Source: Argopecten irradians (lineage: Eukaryota > Mollusca > Bivalvia > Pectinida > Pectinidae). From it: a DNA stretch of 64,000 nucleotides. The stretch's first letter is position 1. Each line of letters begins with the position of its first letter. A program made the translations under genes and the position numbers. The stretch spans positions 37,593,338-37,657,337 of the forward strand of contig NC_091134.1 in the NCBI RefSeq assembly GCF_041381155.1, given 5' to 3'. Shown here in pieces: positions 36,269-50,200 of the stretch. The notes under the pieces are model-generated. The model was given only the letters and a program-made list of their open reading frames with translations, had not been told where the DNA came from and searched no databases.

Positions 36269-39200
36269 ATGATGATACCAACGTTTCTTTCCGGTCTTTT
36301 TGGATTCCTATTTTTATTACAACACTGTACTGGCCAAGGTAATATATAACAGTTGTTTTGGTATATTTCATTTTATGTATTTGATAAAAACTATTATAAA
36401 ATCATATTCAGTATTCTTTGAAATTATGATTTTAAAATACAATTTGTTTTGATCTACTGTATTCATAGATACAATTGATTATCAATACAAGAAGGAATGA
36501 TAATTAATATCTTTTTTGAGATGGTTCTTTTAATGGCTTAGTAGTTGATGGATGAATGAGTTACTTTCCTTAGAGATAACTCGTCTTAGAAGCATTTCCT
36601 ATCCAATTTTATTGTGATCATATCTAGATACATATGAACCCAACAATATCTCTGTAAAGAGCTTATGAGCTAATAGTTCTTAAATCTGACAATACAAGTT
36701 GAAACATTTTTATCGGTCATCGTTTCTAAGGCTGTTGACGGCCATTTTTGCTATAGGCCCACAAGTGCTCACATGTGTGGGTGTAAAAGCAGTATCTGTC
36801 AAACCAGTTTCATTTCAGTACTGAACGTGCAGATACGCATAATAAAATACCCCGTTAGCTCAACTTAAACCGAACTGTGCACTCATCTGACATTCTTAGG
36901 ACTATTCAGCTGTATTCCCTAAATATATCTGAGGTGGAAAATAGAAACAAAACACTACAGTATTCTTTCAGAAATGTGCACATGAATGTAATGTATAAAT
37001 CCACGTATTGTCGATGTTGATTTCAATTAGAAAGAAGTGTTCTGAATGATCCATATATCCACATTTTTGCCACACAAATAAATCACAATTCTTTGTACTC
37101 AGTTATGCACCATTAAAAGGGTTGTGTCGATTTACCCAATGCTATTTAAATATACGTACTACATACACACATTTACCTGCTACAACCAATAGAAACACAA
37201 TACAAATTACTAAATACAACTCAATGCAAATTACGAAGGTTGAATTAAACAGTTAAAGTATTATGCATTGCTATTCTTGAAACATGAGAACTGGAGATTA
37301 TCAGACCTTGGGTTTAGAAGTACCATATATACGTACTGTGCAGTGGCAATGTGAATATAAATATATGTGTTTAGTGGTATTGGTAAAATCGACTAATCAA
37401 TTCTATTCGGAACATTTCCTAATTATTTCTTATAGACATCAGCCTTGACCACTTATTTCAACACTGGTAATTTAGTGGTCCATAAAAATGACCGTAATCC
37501 TCCTTTTTAGCAATGACCAATACACTGAAGGCATCTGCAACCTATTTATCTCTTTTAACACGAATGTATAAATCTATGTCAGGTTGGATAACATGATGAT
37601 TTTTGTCGTTGTTTCAATTCCAGATGTAATTCCGAATATAGAAATATCAGATCGTGATATAAAGAAAGGTAAGAAATGAAAATATGCGTGAAAGTGTCAA
37701 AATTTTGACAAAAACAAAGACACACAGATGTTAAATATAAGATACATGTAGCTTCTTATAAGATACCACAGAACCGAAAGGTTTTCATAGACGATAATGT
37801 TACCGTTCGCCACTGCCCATGTTAAACCGATCTGATCCTTTTAATTTGATACTGAAATCGAAAAAGGCATTCTCATACACCTGTGAATTGAAAATTTTAA
37901 TGATGTACCATCTTACTTAACTTTCAGATGGGGCTGTCATCTTGTGTTGATTCCGCAACAAAAAAGACCGATTTTTTTTTTTTTTTTTTTTAAATCTGCA
38001 GTTTTGATTATCACCCTGTCGGAAACAGACTTGAAATATTTTTTAATCTCTTTACTCGTTTTACATTCAAAGGTTTTGCCTTACACTTACATTAAACCTG
38101 TGAAACTAATGCACCCTAAATACCCAACCAGCGGGCTTCGAAACAATCATCTTTCTATGAAATCGCAAAAGGTTTTTTCAAGAAATCTATTTTAGTTTGG
38201 TTCTGCTGTCCCGATTATAGAAATATATTAGCTCAAAATAAGATATTAGTCAATTGATTTAGTTTTTTTTGTGCATTTGTTACAATACAAAAAATGTAGT
38301 GAGGGTAACCTTACTAACTGACGATTTTATAATGAATTACATAAGATATTTTCTCTCTAGAACGAGAAAAAAAGTGATTTACCGAACCCCAACAAAAATA
38401 GACTGATTTTATGATCTCATTTTAAGTTATCTGCTGTTTGTTGTTACAGACAGTGTCTTCTACACTGTGAACTGTACTCTTGTGGGTATTCCCTCCGAAT
38501 GTGCTTACTTCATGTACCTAAACTACACTGACTTGAACAAAACAGATCTTCATATGAAAATAGACCTGCTTTCGAATTGTGTAAGTAAAAATTAATTGAA
38601 ATTGAATATCTGTGTTTTAGCTAACTACATGTGTAATTAATCAATATCGGGTTATGCATGAACGATCATAATGATTCAATTTTGCTTTATCTAACCAAAC
38701 ATTTTTTTTCTATAACAGTTTGTGCATATTTTTACATTTCATTATTTCCTTATTTTTTATCTTTTACTATTTCATTGCAGGACTTCATAGGAAGACCTTG
38801 CAGTTTTCAGTGCGATGTAAGAAATATTCATTTTCTCTGGAGTAAATCATTTTCACTTCATTTTCTTAAAAGCTCGTTACTATGTTATATAATTTTGTTA
38901 ATTCTTAGTTAATTTGTTACATTCTTAGTTTATTTGTTATACTCTTACCCTAGTCATTGATTGGCGGTTACAAATAACATTAGCTCCCCATGAAGATTAT
39001 TGGAAAGTTTAATGTCATCATAACGTAGCTTTGAGATCAGATTTATAAATAACAACAAGATTTGATAATAGATTGCATAATAAACAATAGCAATTGAACA
39101 AATATCGTATTATAATCAGAAATAGAACTATTTCCAAGAAATGTTCTTAATAAATGTATTGCTTTACACAGGGGCCTGGTACGAATTTCTAACCAACAGT

Positions 39201-41249
39201 TTATATTTTATAGCATACTTTTTGGTTGGTTAGAGATTCGCGCCAGGTCTCTCTGTTGCTACAATACAATGCAATACAATAAATTTTATTTAAAGTCGCA
39301 TATTTCTTACAAATAACATTAGCTCTTGTGAGCTATTATCACGACAAACAAAAGTATATATGTATGGTTAACAACACAAAGATTATATTAAAATGTGGAA
39401 AATCAAAAGATATAGGTTTGCATTTATATCACAGAAATTAAAGGGTTTAAAACAAAGACGTTAGTTAAACATGAACACTCGAATTTGTACAAACACTGTG
39501 TTACTAAAGGTAGTGATTAAAACACTATCAGATAAGTGTAATGTACATATATGCTAACATAGCGAAAAGTAAAAATTGACAGCTTATACACTAATATAGT
39601 GTGAGTTAAAATGAAGCATTTTAATTTGAGATCGTAAAAAGTAATAGTAAGACCATATTATATGAAGACAACGTGTCATAAACATAGACTAATGATAAAT
39701 AAACGATAAACGAGGTGTGGATCAGTCTTTTAAACTCCGAAAAGTTTTCAACTCTTCGGAATTGCTATATCAATACATCACTCAGAATATTTGATATCAT
39801 ATATAGGATCTTACATGAGTGTTCATGTCATATGAGGTTTTATGAAACGAGTCTAAGAAGTTTTTATTTTTGCGTGCCATGACGAGCAAAAATTCGAGAC
39901 GAGTTTCATAAAATCTCACATGAAATGAACACAAATTTAAGATACTTTTTATCACATAACTACAAAAACCTACTTTACAAAGAATTTCACGTCAAAATTA
40001 ATTCCGAAAATCCAGCAGAGACCGCCATTTTGTCCCGTCGTCATCGTAATCCTGACGTCACGTTTTTTTTTCTGACGTCGTTTTATTGTTTCTGTCTGAC
40101 ATCACAATGAATTTACGGCCAATGAAAATCGCTCTAGGTCATATAACACAAGTGACATACGCAAAAATATTACACGGGCGAAATCACTAGATATCAGGCG
40201 GATCATGCGATAAATAATATTATGATTTGCAGATGATAAAATAATATAATATTTACACTTTATTTGTTATATTGCTGTATTACTAAAACTTGTGTTGTTT
40301 TCAGTCAGGAAGAACATTTACCTTGAAATTTAGTAGAAAAGGAGAAAATATTCATCCTATAAATTCAATGTATACCTCGTATACAATCAACGTTCCCGAG
40401 GTAGGTACCGTTTGTGTATGAGTATGTCTCCGTTCTCTGTTCATACGTGTTTGTTCAATTCAAATAAGATATTCGAAATGTTAAATATATGTACAATAAT
40501 AACTGCAACGTAAAATGGTGAACACACATGCCACATGTCCATTTACTTATTATGGATCACATCATATTGATTTATTTTCTGAAAGCTATTAATAACTGTT
40601 GTAGTCAATGAATTAGCGTATGACGAAATATCATTCAATTCTATTTTACGGATATTACATTATGAAATAAGGACTACATGTGTGTTACTTAGTCCAGGAA
40701 GAACATTTACCTATGAAAATTTTAGTAGAAAAAGGAGAAAATATTTCATCCTCATTAAAAATACCCATGATTCCTCGTATACAATCAACGTTTCCGAGGT
40801 AGGTACCGTTTGTGTATGAGAGATGTCTCCGTTCTCAGTCATTCTGTTTGTTCAATTCAAATAAGATATTCGAAATGTTAAATATATGTACAATAATAAC
40901 TGCAACGTAAAATGGTGAACACACATGTCCATTTACTTTAAATATGATCACATCATATTGAATTATTTTCTGAAAGCTATTTATAACTGTTGTAGTCAAT
41001 GAATTAGCGTATGACGAAATATCATTCAATTTCTATTTTACGGATATTACATTATGAAATAAGACTACTGTGTGTTATTACTTTCATTGGAAGTATTAGA
41101 TCTATATTACCAAAATCAATAAATTATCGATATTCATATTTCTACAATAGTCAACAGGAACTGATGTCGTCTTGTTCGAATTCAGTCAGGACATGATCCA
41201 GAGGAGTGACTGCTATTCCAGTGACTTTCTTGTATTTTTTCTGCTTCAG
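36269..41249 (+). CDS. Cadherin exons 1-6: signal peptide and atypical Cys-rich N-terminal region
   Basis: The ATG at 36269 (a second ATG follows directly) starts MMIPTFLSGLFGFLFLLQHC, a signal peptide ending near CTGQG. Exons 2 to 6 (45, 131, 36, 96 and 99 nt) encode residues 24-159. These carry paired cysteines (NCTLVG...SEC, LLSNCDFIGRPCSFQC) and several N-glycosylation sequons, but no canonical cadherin calcium motif. The segment is probably a diverged first repeat whose disulphides replace some calcium ligands. The very small exon 4 (36 nt, DFIGRPCSFQCD) keeps phase 0 on both sides. Exon 5 is duplicated downstream in damaged form. Confidence 0.68.
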
Positions 41250-44200
41250 GTAATATTTTTCATATCAGTAATTCGAGATAACCTAAGGGTTACTCTGTTT
41301 ATGATATAGCCTACGCGAGATTGCGGGATTTACACTGTTTATGATATGTTCGAGATTCCGGGGTTACTCTGTTTATTCGAGATAACGGGTTTACAAGGTT
41401 TAAGATATATTCGAGATTGCGGGGTTACGTTATTTGCGATATGTTCGAAATGTTTAGGTTAAACATATGTTCGTCATTCCAGATTTACATCGTATTCTAT
41501 ATACTCTGGATTCTGGGTGTAACACTTTTCATAATGCTTTCAGAATTCCATAGGTTACATCGTTAATGATATGTTTCTGATTTCAGAGTTACACTGTGGT
41601 GTTGCATTGTTTATGATATGTTATATGGAAGTTTCCCAACGAGTAACTGTTGCTTATCATGTTTACCAAACTCGAATTTTTAAATTTTGAATAGACACGA
41701 GCTTTACCGAGTGTCTTTTTAAATTTGAAAATTAACTAACGAGAGTTAAGATAAACATGATAAGTAATAATCTCTCGTTAGGGAACTTGTTTATCCTATA
41801 ACTTTAACTATACATTTATACCGTGGTGATCATTTAAATTTTATTGCTCGTTTACATTCAATGAAACTTATCTCCTTACAATGCGCCATAATTTCTTTCC
41901 GCCTTGAAATATAGTGTCTAACTAGAGAGTAAAATGTTTTGTTTGAATTAGCAACTACCTCTTATACAGTAAATACAATGCTATTTAAAAGAAAATACGC
42001 TATGAAAAGTAGTCAGAAGTTAAAAGAAAATTGGAATCAAGAGATATTTGAGTTGACAAATCAGAGGCGCCGAAGGTGTTTACATTTTTTCCATTGTGAA
42101 AAATGGATAGTTATGGGATAAACATTGAATAGCATCAAATAAACACACTGCTATTTCATGTTAATGTTACTCAACGCTCAACATTTAAATCACATTCCAG
42201 ACATATAAAGACGTGTTTGAGATTAGAGGCACACCACCATTATTATATCTGAAATCGAGGCTCGACTACGAGAAATCCCAAGAATATAACATCACTGTAA
42301 TGGCGATAGTATGTATGAACAATGCAACGAGTAAATAAAGAAGCAATGTAATATTACAAACATTAATTTTTGGTAAAAATGTATTTCAGATAATATGCTC
42401 ATTTAAAAGCTTCATTATATTAATTTAAAATATTACACACACATACGTATACACGTTTATGCTGCTTTCACTTTCTCATAAAAATACGCCTATTTTGCAA
42501 TTCTTCTATTTCAATAGTATTTTACAATGTGATAATTATCATGACGTGATCTAAGTCTCATCATATATGTTGGTTAGGGGAAATAAATTTGTTTAAACAC
42601 CAAAAGACTGAATCCATCTATTTTTATTTTGACTCAATTATTATTCCAGTTGTATGATCAAAATGCCACCACGGAGTTTATCATAAATGTTGAAGACGTC
42701 GATGACATGGATCCGGAATTCATCAATGCACCTTATAGCTTGAACGTCACCGAAAACGTAATTATTTATTAGATCCTTGATTTATCATGTATATCAGTAT
42801 ATTTGCATTATTTTGTTCATTTTTCATCCATTCACGGATTATATTTGATCTATTTAGCACTGATCGTATAAAAAATCTAAGATTTAACCTTTTGCTTAGC
42901 CAATCGCAATCAGTCATTGATTGTCTTTTCGACTTAAGATTGCTTTGTGGTCTCCGGACAAGAGGTTTATCAATATAAAACTATACATATTTAAAGATTA
43001 ACATTAATTTCCAATATTTGTTTAAGCAATCTTCAGATATTGCCTTCAAACAAAATGGTTAGAAATATATTGATAATTATATTTATTTTTCCTGAATAAA
43101 AATTAGACAATCTAGTTTTTGAACGTATCGATTGAGGGGAAGATAGCACTAGTATCAAGGGAGATAACTCTATACATATATGAATAAGTATAATCTTGAC
43201 TTCAATTTACTTCCAGGACACAAGTAGTGTGAGTAAATGCCATCAGACTACCCCACCTGTCTTAGCAGAAGATAGAGACAAAGGTCAAGGACAACAGAAT
43301 CTAACCTACTCTATAGCATCAGGATCGACAGGTAATTTGTTTATCTCAGCGAAATACATGTCATTTTTTTAATTAATTAAATAACGTGTCTATTTTATCC
43401 ATTCCAAAGATAAGAGTTTTATACATAATTTTATCATTTAATATTAAATGTGTATTGTCAAAGCGGAAATAATTTTTAGATAAACATATCGATTTTGAGA
43501 CTATGACGTAAATAAATATTGTCTATTACGTCATAATATGAGTACGCATTTTGATGACGTGATTTACAATGTGTAAAACAACATAATGTTGAAAAATAAA
43601 ACTATCTGATGGTAAAAAAATCCTACAATGGAAGATAAACTGATGAAATCCTGTCGAAAAAAATTTTTTTATTATTTATTAAAATAAATGTGTTCAAACA
43701 CAAAAAGAAGATATTTTAAAGAATTGTTTCTGTATCTAGTTCGTATTACTTATTTTATATCAGCACATTTTACTTCAAAAATAAGACTTTTGTGATATTC
43801 CATAGCTAAAGAAACATTTTTTCCCATACAGATATATTTGACATCGACAACAAAACTGGATGTATTCTGCTCAAGAGTGTGTTGATGTGGAAGAAATCGC
43901 ATCCCAATATGTATCATCTCACTATCAAGGTATCAAAATAGTAAATTATCTTACTTTAATTAAAGGCTCACTGCCATTCCGAAATAAAAAAAAAATCAAC
44001 ATTTCTTAAAACAATCATAACATATGTGAGTTTTATATTGATGGTCTAGGATAAGGTTACACCACCAAATATATGCAAGTTTCCTTACCTAATCTATGTT
44101 AACAGTTGGCTGTTTACCGTTGCGGTAATTAGGATGAAGGCGGGAAACTTAACATGAAACGCGTTAGGAAAATTTACACATTTAATCTATTTAAAATAAA

Positions 44201-47200
44201 ATTGTTCAGAAGGTGATGATAAGCGCTGTATTCATAGTAATCTAATAACTTTTAACGTTTCAACACAATCAATCTCCTTTTACCAACCTGTTCTAAAAAA
44301 ATATCAAAAGCCATTTCGGAAAGTTTAGTGGAATCCATGAAAGCAATATATGTAATGATCAAAATTTATCATAAGCTATACTTTTATTTATGATATGATT
44401 AACAGTCAAACCTTCCATAGCGACCACCTCTGTATAAAGACCATAATCTTAATAAGACCATTTACTCATGCTACCTAAAGTCACTTTTAACATAATATGT
44501 CTTGTGTATAAAATCCACTAAGCTATCAAGCTTTATAAACCGGTTTGGCTGTACTTGTAGCCATTGAAAATTTACGTTGTTACGTCATGAAATAAAATGT
44601 TTGACATGGCGAAAATGATGGCAACAAATGGTTGTTTCTGGAACTAAAAGGCAAGGTTTGATGGTATTTACTAAGATAAAATCCTAAATTGTCTTATATC
44701 TACTATGATTAAGTACAAGACAACAAATCTATGAAGTACATTTTGTTTGCAAACTTAAACCAAATTTCTTTCATACCTCGATGAAGTTAAAAAATAGTGA
44801 CATCAATGCTTAAATAAGCATACATTGTATATGTAGTTTGTAATACACATATTATCTTGATGGTGAATGAAAATGACTACGTTGTAATCATAAATTATTT
44901 TTAAACGTGTTCGTTATAAACGTATTGTACTGAATAGTGTTTTCTGTTAGATTTTTAAGGTATCTGAAAAAAATCTTATCTTCATCCTATATTTACTCCA
45001 TTTTTATGTTACTTAAAATGTTCAGGCAACACAAGACAACGACATAGACAGGTACGCGACCTCAAGCGTTAATGTATATGTCATTGATACCAACAACCAC
45101 AGACCAAAATTCAGCCAATCATATCAGGCCGTCATTGATGAACACGCACGTGCTGGGTCATACGTCATCCAGGTTCAGGCTCAGGATGGTGACGAGGTTT
45201 GTTGTAAAATAATGATGTTTCATTTCAAATGACATAGTGAAACAGTTTACACAACTAGTGAAACAAATATTTTCATTTTTTTTAAAAATATTATACTATC
45301 AATATTCTGCTTGGTGTTGTTAGGTTTAGTCTTTGGGGGAGTATTGTTAAAAAAACAGAAATGTTAGCCTTTTTGGTTCCCAAGTACATCATACTCCTCT
45401 TTTAGCATAAACAAGCTAAATGTATGTGTAATGATAACAGTGATAAAGCAAAAAACCTCAATTGATTTGTATTTTTATATATGCTATTTGTTTTACAGGG
45501 TGTATTTGGTGAAATAAGTTATGCGGTAACCAACTCTGATGGACTTTTTACGATTGACAATAAAACTGGGGTTATCACGGTAGAGAACTCTACAGGATTA
45601 GACAGGGAGACATTCCCTAATATTACTTTAGAGGTAAGTATTTACGATATAAAGAGAACGTCCTCAAAAGGAATACGAGGTAAAACTCAATGTAATGTGA
45701 AAATTCAAACAACAACAACAAAAAAAAAAAGAAAAAAAAAAGGATTTCTTTTATCGGAATTTGACTTAGAATAAGATTTTATAGGTCATATATTACAGAA
45801 ATATATTACAATTTTGTATGGAAATTTGCTCCAGAGATTGTTTTTTTCTAATCACTTTTACCCATCAGACAACTCAGATTGAATTAGATATGTCGATAAT
45901 AAGTTATATCCCTGATGCTCTTATTGCACTTTTGTCCATATATTTGTAGATACTAGACAATTTTTATTCATTTTAATTTTTTATTGGGTTTATTTGTCCC
46001 AATGCATGTATTAGTTCATTAAAATTCCGAGCCTTGTCTCTGATTTTTTGTCGTAGGTACAAGCCATAGACGTTGAAGCCAATGAGGTCGGTGACACCAC
46101 TACTGTTGTAATTGACCTGAATGACGTGAATGATCACACGCCTATGTTTATGAAAAATTATACCTTCCACATCAGTAGTACGGATACTGCACAGGTAGGT
46201 GGTGGCTTAAATCTGGAACTACATTCATAGCTTTTACGTATTTTTTTTAAATCCAGAAAATATTTTAAAAATGTCACTGGGACATTTTTACATTGAAGTC
46301 TGATAAGATTGGGACCTTGGGGTGAGTCTTTTAGAATATGAACAACTGCCCCCACACAAGGGATTGGATTTGTATCAATCGTACATTTTATAAATCATAT
46401 ATCTGAACCATTATTTTTTCATCCTTTTTTGTCATCTTAAATTACAAAAGAGTCCAAGATTGAATAATATATAATATTCAACCGGAAATCTGTTATTTCC
46501 ATAAAACATATTACGCTTTTCATTGTTTCGTGACAACCACAGCATGACCTATACATTGGCATTGTGTGTGCTTTAAATTAATTTAATAATTTTATGCTGA
46601 CATAAATACATGTACATCTATTAGGGATAAATCTATTTATCTATATTTTTACATTTTTTATTTTCAAGAGATATTATCAACGATTGAACTTGTCAACAAT
46701 CGCTTGTGACTGATTGAAGATAATCCGGGTTTCATCGCATTTAGCGTTCTTTATTAATCGTTATCTCATGTGGTCGACATGCAATACAATTAATATTACT
46801 CTGGTTTTAATTCTTGAAAATAATACAATGCTTATTACACGGGTATTGTTTATCCTTTACATAGGTAAGTGCGGAAGACGAGGATATTGGTGGAAATGGT
46901 CGCGTTTCATATGAATTATCACTGGTGCCACCATCTAGTGATGTTAAGATCAACCACAACAATGGGACCATTTATTTCACTGACATTCACATTGACGAAT
47001 TGACTTTTTTTGTTACCGCTTGTGATAACCCCGAAATCTTAAATAGTCGGTAAGTATAGAATACGTTCTACGTTACCTCTTGCTAAACTTGATACGGGGA
47101 ATAGCCAGTAAGTGTCGTATGCTTTGCTTGACGACATCGTGCTGTAAGATGAGGTATATTATATTCCCGAAGGTATTGGATACGGAGTTTTAAACACTGT

Positions 47201-50200
47201 TTCAATCACATGGATATTCAGAAAAGCAATGACAAAAGCAGATTTTGGCGTGAAAGCTGTGTTTAATATTTGATCCGACAATAAAAAATTTATTTATTTT
47301 TATGAACAAAACAAGGAAAACAATATAAAGTATAAAAGAAACGGATCAGAAGTATGTTTAAGAGAGAACAATACATCTAAAACTATCGTATCTAAAACTA
47401 TCGAATATTCACTGTCTCTGCTAAGCATACTGTTTATTTGTTATTCTGTTTTTCGTCCATCCATAGGCGATGTTCTTTCACTCGTGTCCAAGCTTTTCTC
47501 AATGGAACTATCGCAGGGTCAATGGTTAAGAATATGTCGGTGGCAGAGAACTCCCCCCCAGATACGGTAGTCGGTAGTATTGATGTAAGTATATCTCAAA
47601 TATAATATCGGGAATTTCCGTAGTGTTTGGAAAATGAATCGTTTCATCATTGTTATTCATCTTGAAACATTATAGTAAGTCATTTTAGCTTTTCATTGCT
47701 ATATATCAATGTCTTTGGTCATAAGTATTTGTGTAGAGCCTTGAAGGGACGGACGCAACAGCTGTATTTTATGTCAAAGTCTCCGGCTTTATTTCTGAAG
47801 TAAATTATAATACAGTAAAGCCTGTCTTAACAACTACATCTGTATAACGACCACTTGCCTGATACGACCACTTTTCTGGGGCCCCAAATGACCAAGTTTA
47901 ACGCAATGCAACCTGTGTATAAAGGCCAATTAGCTATACAATAATTTTCTATTGTCCTTTGAGTTGTCTTTATAGACAGGTTTAATCGTATACGTGGTAT
48001 ACATATCCGGTATATCTTCCACATTCCATTCTGATAATTCCCCTTTATCCGAATACTTTCATGGACAAACTTCTTTTTCAAAAATGTTAAAAAATTGTTA
48101 GAGAATAATAACCCTTTAACTAATGAGATTTAACAGTCAATCGTCTGTACACAACAGAAGACCTTTCTATATGTTAAAAGACTGTGTTCCTATAAAACAT
48201 AGACTTCCTCGTTTAAATTCCAGATCAATGGTGCTACGTTCAGCATTTTAGAACAAGACGTGCCATTCGGAATAGGAAAGTAAGTTAGACAGTGGTCAAG
48301 GTTTTCTACAAATCTGTGAGGAATATATTATAAAAAATGTTTAATTGTAACAAATGGAATGATTGAAGGTGAGTTAAATTTACTTAGAGACGGAAAGGTT
48401 GTGAATCAATCCTTTTAAACAAGTAAAATGTAAAAACAAAATCTCCGAACCTGGTATAAAATATTTGGGCGCTTTAAAAGAGTAAGCATCATTTACTCAA
48501 GGCAAATTGATACTAAATTAATAAATATATGCAAATATATGCAGTCGGAGGCATGCGGTCAAGGAAGAAAAATGTTTTCAGAGTGAAATTAAGATGGTAA
48601 TATTTCATCATGTTCAACCATCTGGGTCGAGTTTTACAGAATTTTCAAATGTCATTTTTGCATTCACATATAAAAGATGTTATATTCTAGTGGTATTAAT
48701 TTCAGAGACAAGTTCGTTAGAACGACTACCAGCACGTTAGATAGGGAGAAGACATCCCACTACACATTTACAGTCACCGTCACAGGGAAGGTAAATATTA
48801 CACTGAGTTTATAAGGATGACGTCAGGGTGTCATTCACCTACCACATGATACCATTTAAGGTTTGTGCGGGATTATTTCATTAGTTATTCCAGCGGGAAG
48901 ATTGCAAAACGTAACGTTCCATCACCAATGGAGATAACAGTATCGCACAAACGTTATTGGGTATCACATGGTACATGGATTAGTACCATATTATTGTTAC
49001 AAAAAGTTTGTCTATCCTAAACCAGGTTACCATCCCAAGAAATGACCTCCTAGTTTTTTGTTTCTGTTTTTAACATTATGCCAATGTTTCTGGTTTCCAA
49101 ATATATGCAAACATTCAAGCCCATTTGTTTAAAAAAAGTCGATTAGATATAAAGTTTGGCATTTCACATATATATATATATTTAACGTTTAGATGTTTCA
49201 GTGAAAATAGAAAGTAAAACTTGCGTTATTATTCTGTCTCCGAGCATCATTTACATAACACTAATGATCCACGGTTTTGTCTGCAGGTTCTAATTAATAT
49301 CACCGTGAATGTAGAAGTACTGGACGTAAACGACAATCCGCCATTATTTGATGATCCAGAGTACAAGTTTGGCATCCCTTCGGACAACTCTCCACTAGGA
49401 ATTGTACACGTAAGGTTTCTTCATTTTATTTTGTCGATATTGGATTACACAAAGAAGTTTTCGACATTTTCAATTTTCAGAATGAAAAGAAAAATGTCAA
49501 GATTTTTTAAAAATATTGCAATTAATGGAATTATTATCAAAATTTATGTAATAACCACTGTATATAATATATCATGTAATTACAATGTTATGGATATATA
49601 TCAGTTAGAATGTAATATGAAATACTTATAGAGTAAGAATAAATAATTTTCCTTGTAAATCTTCCCTTCAGTATCCATTATTACATGTTAAGATTTCCAT
49701 CATTCCCAATTGATATGATCCGATACACGTGACCAGTTCCGCCTCGGTCAAGATCTCTTTTTCCAGTTTGTATCAAATGATATCCACCAGCACAAAAGTC
49801 CATAATTGTATATCAATTGCTTCTAATAAATTAAAGGAACATTTTTTTTATTTTATAGGCAACAGATGCGGACTTGGGTGAAAATTCCAATATTTCCTAC
49901 AGCTTCCAACCGTTATTGTAAGAAAACTTTCATATATACAAAAAAATCAACATTAAACAATTGGCGTATTATTTACAAAGTCGTTTTAATTAAGTAAACG
50001 CATTATTTAATCGTATAGCGCCTTTATCTTCTATATTCATATATACAGAATAGCTTGGCTCACGTCATGTATAAGACTTTTGCTAGATAAAGAGAATGTT
50101 GGTAAGATGTCAATGTGTATTCAATATCAAAATAATATCAATGTCGACAAAAATATCAATATCAAAGTTATTATCAATGTCTATATTGTATATCAATGAC

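Noticed and set aside
40691..40802. Second copy of cadherin exon 5 as an alternative exon
   Set aside because: It is frameshifted and meets a stop within eight codons in the expected phase. Only copy 1 keeps the gene in frame.
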